Source: Pontibacillus yanchengensis Y32 (GTDB lineage Bacteria > Bacillota > Bacilli > Bacillales > BH030062). Taken from it: a stretch of DNA of 64,000 bases. This document shows positions 32,843 to 43,121 of the stretch, one piece after another; position 1 is the stretch's first letter, and each line of letters opens with the position of its first letter. The notes under the pieces are model-generated. The model saw only the letters and a list, made by a program, of their open reading frames with translations. It was not told the origin of the DNA and did no database searches. The stretch lies in assembly GCF_000770635.1 (NCBI RefSeq), contig NZ_AVBF01000002.1, positions 89,602 to 153,601 of the forward strand. The letters run 5' to 3'. A program made the position numbers and the translations under genes.

Positions 32843-34687
32843 TTAGAACCGGTCTCTAGACAGTTCAACACAACTCATTATTACACCAGCAAAATCATTA
32901 GGGATTTCATTTCCACTCAGGTTAGCGGCTATTATATCGCCCGTTATAACAGATTTTTGTCTTTTTAATGTATCTCTTATTCCCGCCCTATACCAGTCTT
33001 TTATATACTTGTGATCAATACTTTTAATATGCTCTTTAATTCGAATAAGGTCATCTAATTGAATATCTTCTTCATTTGCTGAAACATCTTTTATGAAATC
33101 TATATCCTGTTCTATCTCTAATTCTTTACTTATCTTTATTAATTGTCCACAAAATACCTTTTTCATCTCTAAATCTTCTATTATCTGTAATAAGTTGTTT
33201 ATTGGAGCTTCTTTTGATAGAACACCTTCAAAGTCTCCCCATTCTGGATCTCTTGGTAATTGTTTTAAGTTATCCACGACACTAGATAAATAGTTTACCT
33301 CCCCTTCATCTCTATCTAAATTTGGATCAGTTCCATCAGGGTCAAAATCTATTAACGCTACCGTTGGTAACGAAAAATATTTAACGAGACGATTAAAATC
33401 TTTTATTTTTGATTTACCTCCACAATTTATAATCGTTATTCCATATTTATCGAAAGAATATTCGGAGTTTTTTGCATCTAATTTGTATGACAACTCATTA
33501 ATTGCTCCTTCTTCAGTTTCCCCTTCTACTAGTAATACTACATTTGAAAAAAAAGCCTCACCATTTATAGCATTGATTCTTTTGCTAAACCATTCTATAT
33601 CTTTTTTGGAAGCATTTTTATTAAATTGAGAAACACTTGTCATGCCGCTATTTAACCTTCTTAAAATGACTATATCTTTGGGGTTAGTACTCAACATAAA
33701 TGATGGAGAATGTGTAGCTATAAGAATTTGATTTTCACTAGAAAGCTCCTTAAAATCTCTAGCTAAAGCCCTTTGGGCATGTGGAGGAAGAAACAGTTCA
33801 GGTTCCTCTAGCGCTAAAATTAAGTCTCCTTTAATAGCAGATGTTGCAAAACTTTTAAAAATAGCTAAGACTATAGCATTCTGATAACCTAACCCTTGCT
33901 TAGTAAGAGACTCAAAGTCGGATTTAAATGCCTCTAAAATATAAATCTCTAAATTATTTAAGAGTTTTTCTGATTCTAAGTTAAGAAGGTTAAACCGTAT
34001 GTTTTGTTTTTCTTCATCTTCGCTAGGTTTTATAGGATAGTCTATAACATGCTTTGAATTTTGCTCAATTAAATTAGAAATATTTTTAAGTTGTTCTGAG
34101 AGTATATCAGAGGCTTGCCCCATCAACTCTTGAATAGATTCTTTAGCATTACCATCAATCTCTACAGTATCTAACAGACGACTAAGAAATGTATTTCTCC
34201 CCATTCTTAATTCAGTTCGGTTGTCTCTTTGAGCACCTCTATAAATAAAAGGAAATAACTTCCTTTGTTTTTCGCTCATATTAAACTGTTCATCTCCAGA
34301 TATTATGTATAATTTTTTTGAGAAGCTTTCAGTAGATGATTCATATATACATTCATATTTTAAATATATTTGAAGTTTCTCTTCTTCACTCTGAAAATCT
34401 TCCATTTCAACCCTATTAAGATGGAACTTAAACTCACTCATTTGCACTTCACTTAAAAAATCAAAAGTCATGTTAACTACTAACGGCTCATCTAAAACTC
34501 TAAAATCACTTACCTCAAATTCACTATAATAAAGAGACTTAAAGGGATTTAAAATCTTATCGAGTAAGGAGAATACGCTAGTTTTACCTGAATTATTAGC
34601 GCCTATCACAACACCATAATTTGAGAATTCAAAAGTAGCATCTTCAAATGTTCTGTAATTATTAATTGTCACGGTTTTTAACCTCAT
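32843..34687 (-). CDS. OLD-family ATPase-TOPRIM nuclease, GajA-like
   Basis: 614-aa protein. The ABC-type ATPase has Walker A IGANNSGKTS (28-37), a QRDNR-containing middle, and the signature/Walker B region GDLILALEEPELFLPPHAQR. The C-terminal TOPRIM nuclease domain has VVLLVEGETEEGAI and VALIDFDPDGTD as metal-binding centres. GajA enzymes nick DNA at specific sites and are held off by cellular nucleotides. It is first of a two-gene operon, with a clear GGAGG start and its promoter in the region shared with the divergent peptidase gene. A retron-linked OLD-type system is the alternative, but a retron RT is not the next gene. Confidence 0.85.
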   Translation of the reverse strand: MRLKTVTINNYRTFEDATFEFSNYGVVIGANNSGKTSVFSLLDKILNPFKSLYYSEFEVSDFRVLDEPLVVNMTFDFLSEVQMSEFKFHLNRVEMEDFQSEEEKLQIYLKYECIYESSTESFSKKLYIISGDEQFNMSEKQRKLFPFIYRGAQRDNRTELRMGRNTFLSRLLDTVEIDGNAKESIQELMGQASDILSEQLKNISNLIEQNSKHVIDYPIKPSEDEEKQNIRFNLLNLESEKLLNNLEIYILEAFKSDFESLTKQGLGYQNAIVLAIFKSFATSAIKGDLILALEEPELFLPPHAQRALARDFKELSSENQILIATHSPSFMLSTNPKDIVILRRLNSGMTSVSQFNKNASKKDIEWFSKRINAINGEAFFSNVVLLVEGETEEGAINELSYKLDAKNSEYSFDKYGITIINCGGKSKIKDFNRLVKYFSLPTVALIDFDPDGTDPNLDRDEGEVNYLSSVVDNLKQLPRDPEWGDFEGVLSKEAPINNLLQIIEDLEMKKVFCGQLIKISKELEIEQDIDFIKDVSANEEDIQLDDLIRIKEHIKSIDHKYIKDWYRAGIRDTLKRQKSVITGDIIAANLSGNEIPNDFAGVIMSCVELSRDRF

Positions 34688-34881
34688 TAATTCCCCTCCT
34701 TAATTTATTTCCATTATATAGAATGTAATGTTTGAATTAAACTTTTTGTAATCATATATGCTCTACAAAGTAGTTTCAAAACTTTGTAAACCTCCTCCAA
34801 AGTAATAATTAATTGTTGGCTATTTTATTTCACGAAGAACAAGTGATATTATATTGATTAGCTAAATTAAGGAGAAAGCAG
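34688..34881. promoter_or_regulatory. divergent promoter region (GajA-like / metallopeptidase)
   Basis: 194 AT-rich bases between two divergent starts. TATATTGATTAG-type AT stretches lie just before the plus-strand gene, but I cannot define promoter boxes with confidence. Confidence 0.35.
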
Positions 34882-35619
34882 ATGATCACATTGCCTTTAC
34901 TGAAATACGGCACAACCAACATTGATTATGAGATTCACCACCAAGAACGAAGTGATATGAAGATATCAGTAGATTTAGTAAATGGCGTTGAGATATATGC
35001 CCCAAAGAGTTTAGAAGATGAAAAACTAGAAAAGCTATTGCAAAAGAAAGCTCCTTGGATAAAAACGAAGTTAAATGAATTGAATGAAGTAGAGCACTTC
35101 ACCAGCAAGAAAGAGTTTGTAAGTGGGGAGAAGCTTCCTTACCTTGGTAGGAATTATAAATTAAAAGTCCATAGAGAAGCTGTGAATCATGCATCTATTT
35201 ATTATTATCAAGGCAAATTTATTGCTACCGTTCCACAAAAATGGAGTCAGGAAGAGATTCAACAAACACTCGAACTTCAGCTCATTGACTGGTATCGAAA
35301 ACATGGAATGATGAAAATTAAGGAACGAGCTGAGTATTATCAAAATTTGCTGGGAGTCACACCTAACTCTATAAATCTCAGAACTCAACATAAACGTTGG
35401 GGTACTTGTACACCTAAAGGAGATATCTACCTTAATTGGCGTATTGTTATGGCTCCAGTGAAAGTGATTGATTATGTTATGGTTCATGAGCTATCTCATT
35501 TACTTGTCGCTGAACACAATCAAGAGTTTTGGAACACAGTGATATCCATTCTACCTGACTATGAAGAGCGAAAGGAATGGCTTCGTATTCATGGGATGGA
35601 ATTACACTGTATAGGTTAA
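34882..35619 (+). CDS. YgjP-like metallopeptidase-domain protein (DUF45, SprT-like)
   Basis: 245-aa protein. The zinc motif is VMVHELSHLLVAEHNQEFW (HExxH plus downstream His), preceded by the family stretch TQHKRWGTCTPKGDIYLNWR. Proteins of this family are often encoded next to Type I restriction genes, as here: hsdR ends 47 bp away in the convergent direction. Their role in such loci is unsettled. It is the only clear plus-strand gene in the island, with AAGGAG 7 bases before the ATG. A shared bidirectional terminator separates it from hsdR. Confidence 0.88.
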   Translation: MITLPLLKYGTTNIDYEIHHQERSDMKISVDLVNGVEIYAPKSLEDEKLEKLLQKKAPWIKTKLNELNEVEHFTSKKEFVSGEKLPYLGRNYKLKVHREAVNHASIYYYQGKFIATVPQKWSQEEIQQTLELQLIDWYRKHGMMKIKERAEYYQNLLGVTPNSINLRTQHKRWGTCTPKGDIYLNWRIVMAPVKVIDYVMVHELSHLLVAEHNQEFWNTVISILPDYEERKEWLRIHGMELHCIG

Positions 35620-35663
35620 AAAGAAGGGCATGATACCTTTTATGGTGTCATGCCCTTCTTTTT
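35618..35663. terminator. bidirectional terminator between the metallopeptidase gene and hsdR
   Basis: AAAAAGAAGGGCATGATACC pairs with its complement at 19 of 20 positions around a 6-base loop. A/T-runs flank both sides, suited to ending both convergent genes. Confidence 0.9.
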
Positions 35664-35666
35664 ATG

Positions 35667-38615
35667 TTAATATCCTATATTTTTGTAGTGGACTTCTGCT
35701 AGATTCATGAGTTGCAAGGCGATATTTTCAACGTCTTTTGATGGACAGTTACTTGCTCGTAGTTGTTTCTTGATTTTCTTCCGCATTTCACGCTTTACGT
35801 CGTTCTTTTCTGGCCAATCAATAACTGCATGATCTTGAATAATATCCGTGATAATGTGTGTTAATTCCTTTACACTTTCCTGCTCATGCGTCTCTAACTT
35901 TTGCTCTAATAGTTGGAAGAATGGGTATTGTTTAGGTTCAAAACCATGTTCCTGACTTTCCGCTTCGTTGTTGCGCATCTCTTCCATTATCTCTTTATAT
36001 TCTTCTAGCAAATCTTCAATCGTCATCTGACGTTCTTTCCGTCGCTCGATTAATTCTTCCAAGCGTTCTTTTAAAGAAGTATATAAAACAGGATTCTCCT
36101 CTAATTTCACTCGTATCTCATGCTTGATGGCATGTTCCATTTCAGCAGCTTTTGCTTCAGGAGTTTTGATTTCGTCTAACTTTTCATCAAAACGATTGGA
36201 TAAAATATCAATGGGCTCAAACAAGATATGAGGAGTGGAAGCATACACATGCTCTTCAATTAACTGACGAACTTTCTCCCCACAATCGGAAATATCCATC
36301 CCTTCTTGGACATGGTACCTTGACTTGGCAAGTTTACGAATCTTTCCTAGCCACTGAAGATCCTCTAAATATGGTTTAGCTTTAGGACTTGGGAGCACCA
36401 TATCCATGCTTTCAGAAAACTTCTTGAAGGCAGTATCAAACTCATTTCTTATATCCTCCGGCTCCAAAATCGCTAAGCACGCATCGAGATCATCTTTATT
36501 TTGATAATCAAAAAAGCGCATAGCCTTACGATGACGGGTTTGTAGTTTAGGAATTTCTGCATCCACATCGCTTAATGCACCTTTTACGTCATCTTCATGG
36601 AATATTCCTAATGCTTCCTCTAAGAAGCGTGATACGCCAAAGTAATCGACAATCAAACCGTATGTTTTCTTATTATAGGTTCTGTTTGTTCTTGCAATAG
36701 CTTGTAGTAAGTTGTGCTCTTTCAACGGTTTATCTAAATACATCACCTGTTCAATTGGTGCGTCAAAGCCGGTTAATAATTTGTCACATACAATCAAGAA
36801 ACTTAATTCGTCTTCTTCCATTGGTTTCTTGAATCGCTGAATCACATGCTTTTCCTCTTGCTTTGAAATATGATGCTCTTGTAGATGCTCTTCATCATTA
36901 TGTCCAGCTGACATAATCACTTTAGATTCATAATCACTCAGTTCATCTAACATGTTCTTATACATAACTGCTGCTTCTCTTGAAACCGCAACAATTTGGG
37001 CTTTGAAGCCGTTAGGTTTGATGTACTGTTCAAAGTGCTCAATGATATCTAAAGCAATAGACCGAACACGTTTAGAGGAGGCTGTGATAGCTTCTTCTGT
37101 CGCATATTTCTTTTTGATACGTTCCCGATCTTCCTCTGAGTAGTCTCTAAAAAAGCGATCAAATAGTTGATCAATGCTTTGCCCTTGCACATGTAAATCA
37201 ACCATTCTAGACTCATAGAATATTGGTACGGTTGCCCCATCTTCCACTGCTTGTTCAATCGTATATTTATCGATATAGGTTCCGAATGTACGAACGGTAC
37301 TTTTATCATCCTTATCAATGGGTGTACCTGTAAATCCTATGTACGTTGCGTTTGGTAATCCGATTCGCATGTTCATAGCTAAAGAGCTGTACTGGGTACG
37401 ATGACTTTCATCTACTAATACAATGACATTTTCAGAGCTAGTCAATTCAGGGTATTCTTCTTCGCCTTCAGACTCCTGGAATTTCTGCACTAACGTCATG
37501 ACTGTAGCACCTGGTCCTTGTTGTAGGAGGGATTTCAATTGACTAACGGATTCTGCTTGTTGAGGATTAGGAAAACCGCAACGCTTAAAGGTGTTTGTAA
37601 TCTGCTGATCCAAGTCTTGTCTATCTGTCACTACTAAGATAGTTGGATTACCAAGCTCCTCAATCCTTCGTAATTTCGTTGCCAAAAAAACCATAGAGAG
37701 AGACTTACCAGAACCTTGTGTTGCCCAAACAACACCACCTCTATATTGAGGTTTATCGTTATTTAAGATACGATTTACTGCCTTGTTTACAGCACGATAC
37801 TGCTGATAACGTGCAAGCTTTTTAATCACACGACCGTCCTCAGGCTCATACACGATAAAGTTTTGAATCAAATCTAACAGACGTTCTTTTTTGAGTGTAC
37901 CCTCCAAGAGAATATCTTGAGGTGTTGCATTCGGACCAATATCTGCAATTGTTTGAGGATAAGGGTCTTTCCATTCACTATAATGCTGTAGCTTGGCCCC
38001 AATTGTTCCTACTTTGGCACGATCATTACTTGTAGCAATTAAAAACTGCGTATAGTGGAAAAGAGTCTCGTTCTCTTTTTGATACCGCTTCAATTGCGTA
38101 ACACCTTGAGAAATCTGCTTATCCGGATGAAGTGTAGGACTCTTACATTCAATAACGACGAACGGTATGCCATTCACGAACACTAATACATCTGGTCGAA
38201 TAGTTCCTTGTGCATTGGTAATAGAGAATTGATCTACAACTAAAAATTCATTATTCTCAAGGTTTTCAAAATCGATTAGGCGAACTGTCTGCCCTTTACG
38301 GCCTTTTCCAAGATCCTGTGTCACAGAGATACTATTAATCAGGAGTTCATGGAAATGTTGGTTTGCTTCCATGAGACTTGAGAAATCCATGTGGGTAATA
38401 GAACGTACTGTCTTGGTTAAGTTGTTTTCATTAATCCATGGATTTAATCTTTGAATAGCATTCGCTAACCTTTTTTTTAGAACAAGCTCTGTTTGGGTAT
38501 CTCTTTCTTGGTCCATAGATGACCCATGAGCATATGTGTATCCAAGCTTTCGAAGATGTTCAAGTACTCTATTCTCGACTAGCCCTTTTTCGTTCCAGTC
38601 GTGTGTAATGTTCAT
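35667..38615 (-). CDS. hsdR: Type I restriction enzyme, R subunit
   Basis: 982-aa motor-nuclease. The N-terminal PD-(D/E)xK nuclease shows RPDVLVFVNGIPFVVIECKS (D...ExK). The SF2 translocase has Walker A VWATQGSGKSLSMVF, the DEAD-like LVDESHRTQ, TYIGFTGTP, and QAIARTNRTYN. A C-terminal helical region docks the M2S core. It cuts unmodified DNA at a distance after ATP-driven translocation. Its start overlaps the hsdS stop (ATGA), so the order is hsdM-hsdS-hsdR, all translationally coupled. Length is typical. Confidence 0.95.
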   Translation of the reverse strand: MNITHDWNEKGLVENRVLEHLRKLGYTYAHGSSMDQERDTQTELVLKKRLANAIQRLNPWINENNLTKTVRSITHMDFSSLMEANQHFHELLINSISVTQDLGKGRKGQTVRLIDFENLENNEFLVVDQFSITNAQGTIRPDVLVFVNGIPFVVIECKSPTLHPDKQISQGVTQLKRYQKENETLFHYTQFLIATSNDRAKVGTIGAKLQHYSEWKDPYPQTIADIGPNATPQDILLEGTLKKERLLDLIQNFIVYEPEDGRVIKKLARYQQYRAVNKAVNRILNNDKPQYRGGVVWATQGSGKSLSMVFLATKLRRIEELGNPTILVVTDRQDLDQQITNTFKRCGFPNPQQAESVSQLKSLLQQGPGATVMTLVQKFQESEGEEEYPELTSSENVIVLVDESHRTQYSSLAMNMRIGLPNATYIGFTGTPIDKDDKSTVRTFGTYIDKYTIEQAVEDGATVPIFYESRMVDLHVQGQSIDQLFDRFFRDYSEEDRERIKKKYATEEAITASSKRVRSIALDIIEHFEQYIKPNGFKAQIVAVSREAAVMYKNMLDELSDYESKVIMSAGHNDEEHLQEHHISKQEEKHVIQRFKKPMEEDELSFLIVCDKLLTGFDAPIEQVMYLDKPLKEHNLLQAIARTNRTYNKKTYGLIVDYFGVSRFLEEALGIFHEDDVKGALSDVDAEIPKLQTRHRKAMRFFDYQNKDDLDACLAILEPEDIRNEFDTAFKKFSESMDMVLPSPKAKPYLEDLQWLGKIRKLAKSRYHVQEGMDISDCGEKVRQLIEEHVYASTPHILFEPIDILSNRFDEKLDEIKTPEAKAAEMEHAIKHEIRVKLEENPVLYTSLKERLEELIERRKERQMTIEDLLEEYKEIMEEMRNNEAESQEHGFEPKQYPFFQLLEQKLETHEQESVKELTHIITDIIQDHAVIDWPEKNDVKREMRKKIKKQLRASNCPSKDVENIALQLMNLAEVHYKNIGY

Positions 38616-39856
38616 GACGGAACCACCTCTTCGTCATCTAATGGAACTCGGACTTTGCCTGTTAGTAGTTGTTCCATCAGGCCTTTTTTTGTGAGGTTTA
38701 ATTGCGACAATTTTTTTCGTTCAATATTAAGCTTGTCTTCAAGACTATTCAGTACATTAACAATCTCATACTGTTCTCCTATGCTGGGTAAAGGGACTAA
38801 AATATTTTCAATACCATCCTGACTCACACTTGCTTGATTTGAATACTTCGCAATCTTAGCAACTTGTTTATAATAAGCGTTTGTAAATGAGAAATATGAA
38901 TAAAACTCAGGGAGAATTTTACTTGTTTCAAGTCTAATTCTAATCATATTTGATTCATATACCGTGTCATCATATATTTTGTCTACTAAAATAACTTTCG
39001 CAACACCTTCAATCTGTTTCGATACCCGATTAACTAGTAAATCATTTTCTTTCAATTTATATCTATTTAATTCATTTTGAGTAATTTTCACTTTATCTTC
39101 TAAAAAGTCATTAATTTTTCTCTCATTTCTATAAAGATCATTTAACACAACTATAAAAGTTCCTTTTCCATATTCACTAGATGGTTTATACAAACCATTT
39201 TGCGGACCCAAAATTGCTAAATTTTTAACATTTTTTAAATCCCATAATTTTGGTATCTCTCCTATCGTCGTGTTCCTATACTCATCATGAGAGACACCTG
39301 ACGTAAAAAGTCTTTGCATTATCCCTTTTTTCAATCGTGCGGTTTGATCAATGATTTGCTCTGTTTTTTTGATTGTTTGATCTATTGAAGACAATATTTG
39401 TGATATTTTTTCCTGTTCTTTTAAAGGAGGTACTGGAACTTCATAATTTTCCATAAACCCTTTTGTAAGATGAGCAAACACCGCTCCATTTTTATGGGCT
39501 GAGGAACTACTTGAAAGTAGATGTAATTGATAATAAAAAAACATCTTATCTATAATCGAATTGTCACATTCAATCTTCCATATATGATAATGGTACACAG
39601 CCTTTGGTCCTTTCCAAATATATGGACCAAAAGTTGCTGACCATGCGTATATCAAATCCCCTTCTGAAATATATTTTTCATCTTTTAAAGTCATATCAGT
39701 ATATACAGTCTGACCCTTACCAGTTAGATTTTGAATTCTTACAATTGGAGTACCAGAATCTTTGAACTCTTTTTGCTTAAATGCTCTTCCATTGTAAAAT
39801 GTAGAGAAATCAGATTGCTTCATAATCTTCCAATTTTCAGGATATTCTCTCATCAT
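38612..39856 (-). CDS. hsdS: Type I restriction-modification specificity subunit S
   Basis: 414-aa specificity protein with two target-recognition domains and two conserved helical spacers. The central one is [20 protein letters not shown] (followed by a [13 protein letters not shown] stretch) and the C-terminal one is [20 protein letters not shown] (followed by [14 protein letters not shown]). Each recognition domain reads one half of a bipartite target; the sequence read cannot be predicted. It overlaps hsdM and hsdR by ATGA. The recognition domains are more AT-rich than the neighbouring subunits, as usual for swapped domains. Confidence 0.93.
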   Translation of the reverse strand: MMREYPENWKIMKQSDFSTFYNGRAFKQKEFKDSGTPIVRIQNLTGKGQTVYTDMTLKDEKYISEGDLIYAWSATFGPYIWKGPKAVYHYHIWKIECDNSIIDKMFFYYQLHLLSSSSSAHKNGAVFAHLTKGFMENYEVPVPPLKEQEKISQILSSIDQTIKKTEQIIDQTARLKKGIMQRLFTSGVSHDEYRNTTIGEIPKLWDLKNVKNLAILGPQNGLYKPSSEYGKGTFIVVLNDLYRNERKINDFLEDKVKITQNELNRYKLKENDLLVNRVSKQIEGVAKVILVDKIYDDTVYESNMIRIRLETSKILPEFYSYFSFTNAYYKQVAKIAKYSNQASVSQDGIENILVPLPSIGEQYEIVNVLNSLEDKLNIERKKLSQLNLTKKGLMEQLLTGKVRVPLDDEEVVPS

Positions 39857-41334
39857 AAAAACCCTAACTCCTTTAAATGCATATACATTTTTTCTTCACT
39901 TTCTAAACGTTCTTTTTCTAAATTTTTTAATTCATTAATGACCTCATTAACATTTATTTGTTCTTCCTCAATAGTTGTATCAATATAACGGGCAATATTT
40001 AAATTAAAATCATTTTCTTCAATTTCTTCTATATCTACTAAACGACAATATTTTTCTTGATCATCCCAGGTATCATATGCATTCACAATCTTTGTAATAT
40101 CTTCTTCTCGCAAGAGGTTTTGATTTTTACCTTCTTGATAATCCTTTGATCCGTCCAATATAAACACTTTTCCTATATTAGCATCCTCTTTATTTCTATT
40201 TAAGATTAAGATACATGCTGGAATACCTGTGCCATAAAAAAGGTTAGATGGTAACCCAATAATCGCTTCCACCAAGTCTTCTTTCAACAAACCTTCTCGG
40301 ATCTTACCTTCAGCACCTCCACGGAATAGCACACCATGAGGCATCACTACTCCTGCTTTACCTTTATGATTTAAAGTAGAAACCATATGTTGCACAAAAC
40401 CATAGTCTCCTGCGTTCTTTGGAGGTACACCAAAACGGAAACGGCCATACTCATCATTTTCTGCTTCTACACGACCCCAGTTTTTCAAAGAGAATGGGGG
40501 ATTTGCGATTACGCGATCATACAGTAATAATTCCTTATCTTCTCCAGTTAATTTTGGTTCGCGAATGGTATCTCCACGTTCAATACGATGATCACTTAAA
40601 CCATGAAGTAGCAAATTCATCTTACAGATAGCCCATGTATTTAAATTACGCTCTTGTCCGTGCAGAGAAAGGTTACGCGGGTCTCCTCCATTGGATTTAA
40701 TGTAATCGACAGATTGCACAAGCATACCACCAGAGCCTACTGTTGGGTCGCAAACACGCATCTCTTCTTCTGGTTTAATTAACTTAACGATAAGTTCTAC
40801 TACCTTACTAGGAGTATAGAACTCACCACCTTTTTTACCAGCATCATCTGCGAATTGTTTAATCAAATACTCATAAGCACGGCCAAGCATATCTGGTTCT
40901 GATAAGTTGTGATTCCCTAGATTAATTGATGAGTAATGTTGAATTAATTGTAATAAAAGCTTATCTGGTAGCTTATCTTTATCATTAAAGTCAATGCTTG
41001 CTAAGACTCCTTGTAAGGAAGCATTCTCTTCCTCAAGAGCCTCAAATGCTTTGTTAATCGTATTACCAATGTCTTGAGTCTGAGATTGAATGTGAGCCCA
41101 GCGTGCACGTTCCGGAACAAAGAATTGGTGCTCATCACGGTCATACCAACCGTAATCGTCCCCTTCTTCTTGTTCTATGGTCTTAGCCGTTTCTACAAAC
41201 ACGTCATTCAAACGCTTTAGAAACAACATTCCAAATATGTAGTTTTTATAATCTGAGGAGTCAATACTACCTCTTAATATATTGGCTGATTCCCATAGAT
41301 GGGATTCGAGTTGTGGCAGTGTCAGTTTAGTCAT
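39853..41334 (-). CDS. hsdM: Type I restriction-modification methyltransferase subunit M
   Basis: 493-aa N6-adenine methyltransferase. It has an N-terminal helical HsdM_N domain ([20 protein letters not shown]), the SAM motif [14 protein letters not shown], and the catalytic [11 protein letters not shown] (NPPF). It methylates the host sequence chosen by HsdS and forms the M2S core. It is first in the operon. The promoter must lie in the 139 bp up to the rlmCD stop, so this operon directly abuts the conserved gene at the island's right border. Confidence 0.95.
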   Translation of the reverse strand: MTKLTLPQLESHLWESANILRGSIDSSDYKNYIFGMLFLKRLNDVFVETAKTIEQEEGDDYGWYDRDEHQFFVPERARWAHIQSQTQDIGNTINKAFEALEEENASLQGVLASIDFNDKDKLPDKLLLQLIQHYSSINLGNHNLSEPDMLGRAYEYLIKQFADDAGKKGGEFYTPSKVVELIVKLIKPEEEMRVCDPTVGSGGMLVQSVDYIKSNGGDPRNLSLHGQERNLNTWAICKMNLLLHGLSDHRIERGDTIREPKLTGEDKELLLYDRVIANPPFSLKNWGRVEAENDEYGRFRFGVPPKNAGDYGFVQHMVSTLNHKGKAGVVMPHGVLFRGGAEGKIREGLLKEDLVEAIIGLPSNLFYGTGIPACILILNRNKEDANIGKVFILDGSKDYQEGKNQNLLREEDITKIVNAYDTWDDQEKYCRLVDIEEIEENDFNLNIARYIDTTIEEEQINVNEVINELKNLEKERLESEEKMYMHLKELGFL

Positions 41335-41458
41335 GCGATGTTACCTCCATCGTTTATGTATTCTTTAATTTATACTATATCAAATAATAACTACTCAAAC
41401 CATTAGGGGGTGTATATAAATGGTATTTCCTATATCTGTATATAAGTTAGTAGAATAT

Positions 41459-41492
41459 AAAAAGCAGGCCCCTTTATAAAGAACCTGCCTCT
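41459..41492 (-). terminator. terminator at the rlmCD 3' end
   Basis: On the minus strand GAGGCAGG and CCTGCTTTTT pair around a TTTATAAAG centre. The stop codon of rlmCD is inside the structure. This marks the right border of the defence island. Confidence 0.65.
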
Positions 41493-42868
41493 TCTTTCAA
41501 TACTAATTTAGTAACCGCTTCAACATGCCCCGTCTGCGGAAACATATCAACCGGCTGCACCTCCTGGGTCTCAAATCCACCATCCTCAAGTATGCGTAAG
41601 TCACGCGCTAAAGTAGATGGATTGCAAGATACATACACAATCTTATCCGGCTTCATTTCAATCATTGCTTTCAATAACGATTCGTCACAGCCCTTACGTG
41701 GTGGATCCACTACGATGACGTCTGGTTGGAGGCCTTGGGCTTGCCACCATGGGAGTAGGGATTCGGCTTCGCCGACATAGAATTCGGCGTTTTCGATGTT
41801 GTTTAGTTTGGCGTTTTTCTTGGCGTCGTCTACGGCTGGGGCGACGACTTCTACGCCTAGGACGCGTTTGGCTTTTTGGGCTAGGAACAGGCTAATCGTG
41901 CCGATGCCGCAATATGCATCGACGACGGTTTCGTGTCCTTTTAGATCTGCGTATTCTAGTGCTTGGTCATACAAGCGCTTTGTTTGGGTTGGGTTTACTT
42001 GATAAAAGGACTTTGGCGAGATGTTGAACTTGATATCGCCAATTTGGTCGACGATGTATTTGTCTCCCCAGATGACGTTGGTTTGCTCGCCTAGGATGAC
42101 GTTTGTTTTCTTGCTGTTTACGTTATGCACTATTGACTTCACATTTGGGAACGTCTCGCGAATTTCTTTTACAATCGCGTCTTGGTGTGGAAGCTTCTTC
42201 GTCTTCGTCACCAATACGACCATGATGTCACCCGTGTGTTGCCCTGTGCGTACCATGATATGGCGCAATACACCGCTGTGGTGCTCTTCCTTGTAAGGTT
42301 CGATACCGTATTGCTCGGCGATACGGCGTACGGCTTCCACCATACGGTCGTTGTGCTCGTCTTGAATGATGCACGTATCCATATCGATGATTTCGTGGCT
42401 TCGTTTGCGGTAAAAACCAGCTTTCAGGCCACCATCGTCTTTTTCTCCAACTGGAATTTGGATTTTATTACGATAGCGCCACGGGTCGTCCATTCCAATG
42501 ACAGGGTGTACGGGAACGTCACTCAGATGACCGATTTTGTGCATGGCGTCTTTGACTTGCTTTTGCTTCATATCAAGCTGCAAGGAATAGCTCATATGCT
42601 GTAGCTGGCAGCCTCCGCACTGAACATACACATTACACGGTGGTTCCACGCGCTCTTGACTTTCTTCCTCGACATCTAACAGCTTTCCGAATCCGAAGTT
42701 CTTCTTTACTTTGATTACTTTTACTTGCCCTGTTTCCCCTGGAAGGGCGTATGGAACAAATAATGGATAGCCATCCACTTTTCCTACACCATTTCCTTCA
42801 TGCGTTAGGTCTTCAAATGTAACTTCAATCGTTTGATTTTTTTGTACAGGTGGTTGTGGTTTCGACAT
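41474..42868 (-). CDS. rlmCD: 23S rRNA (uracil-C5)-methyltransferase, RlmCD/RumA type
   Basis: 464-aa SAM-dependent methyltransferase. It has an N-terminal TRAM domain ([20 protein letters not shown]), Fe-S cysteines ([17 protein letters not shown]), a Rossmann SAM site ([16 protein letters not shown]), VDPPRKG, and the catalytic Cys in [14 protein letters not shown]. In Bacillus subtilis the orthologue (yefA) methylates U747 and U1939 and also follows dgkB. It ends [20 protein letters not shown]. Its own promoter seems to be an extended -10 (TGATATAAT on the minus strand, 42905-42913). The segments around 41700-41950 are GC-rich relative to the neighbours. Confidence 0.93.
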   Translation of the reverse strand: MSKPQPPVQKNQTIEVTFEDLTHEGNGVGKVDGYPLFVPYALPGETGQVKVIKVKKNFGFGKLLDVEEESQERVEPPCNVYVQCGGCQLQHMSYSLQLDMKQKQVKDAMHKIGHLSDVPVHPVIGMDDPWRYRNKIQIPVGEKDDGGLKAGFYRKRSHEIIDMDTCIIQDEHNDRMVEAVRRIAEQYGIEPYKEEHHSGVLRHIMVRTGQHTGDIMVVLVTKTKKLPHQDAIVKEIRETFPNVKSIVHNVNSKKTNVILGEQTNVIWGDKYIVDQIGDIKFNISPKSFYQVNPTQTKRLYDQALEYADLKGHETVVDAYCGIGTISLFLAQKAKRVLGVEVVAPAVDDAKKNAKLNNIENAEFYVGEAESLLPWWQAQGLQPDVIVVDPPRKGCDESLLKAMIEMKPDKIVYVSCNPSTLARDLRILEDGGFETQEVQPVDMFPQTGHVEAVTKLVLKEEAGSL

Positions 42869-42913
42869 GTGTACCTTCCTTTACCGTTCAGCATTCTGGT
42901 ATGCATTATATCA

Positions 42914-43104
42914 TAGTTTACCCTTCAACCGCTTTTTTAGAAACGATTGGATTATTGGAGATTAAATTGATCAAACGTTTGATCAATCTTCCTTTAGTGC
43001 CTTGATCATCGGCCAGACTTAAGCAAAGCATCAGTATGGCGACTGCTGCCACAGTGAGGATTTGCTTAAGCCACCGATGATAACACAAACGAAAGACAGC
43101 CATA
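42914..43104. other. structured intergenic region between dgkB and rlmCD
   Basis: It contains a perfect 22-bp palindrome centred on ACGT (42966-42987, ATTGATCAAAC and its complement) and a long-loop inverted repeat TTAAGCAAA/TTTGCTTAA (43019-43069). A weak minus-strand reading frame of 68 codons runs through it without a proper ribosome site. A leader RNA or operator is more likely than a gene. Confidence 0.45.
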
Positions 43105-43121
43105 TTAACACTGGCTGTCTT
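43093..43121 (-). terminator. terminator overlapping the end of dgkB
   Basis: AAGACAGCCA pairs with TGGCTGTCTT around a 9-base loop that contains the dgkB stop codon. TTTCGTTTG follows on the minus strand. Confidence 0.75.

Noticed and set aside
34882..35619. Metallopeptidase as a SprT-type DNA-protein crosslink protease of the core genome
   Set aside because: The sequence pattern (RWGTC...YLNWR with HELSH) and the location next to hsdR suit the YgjP-like DUF45 group instead.
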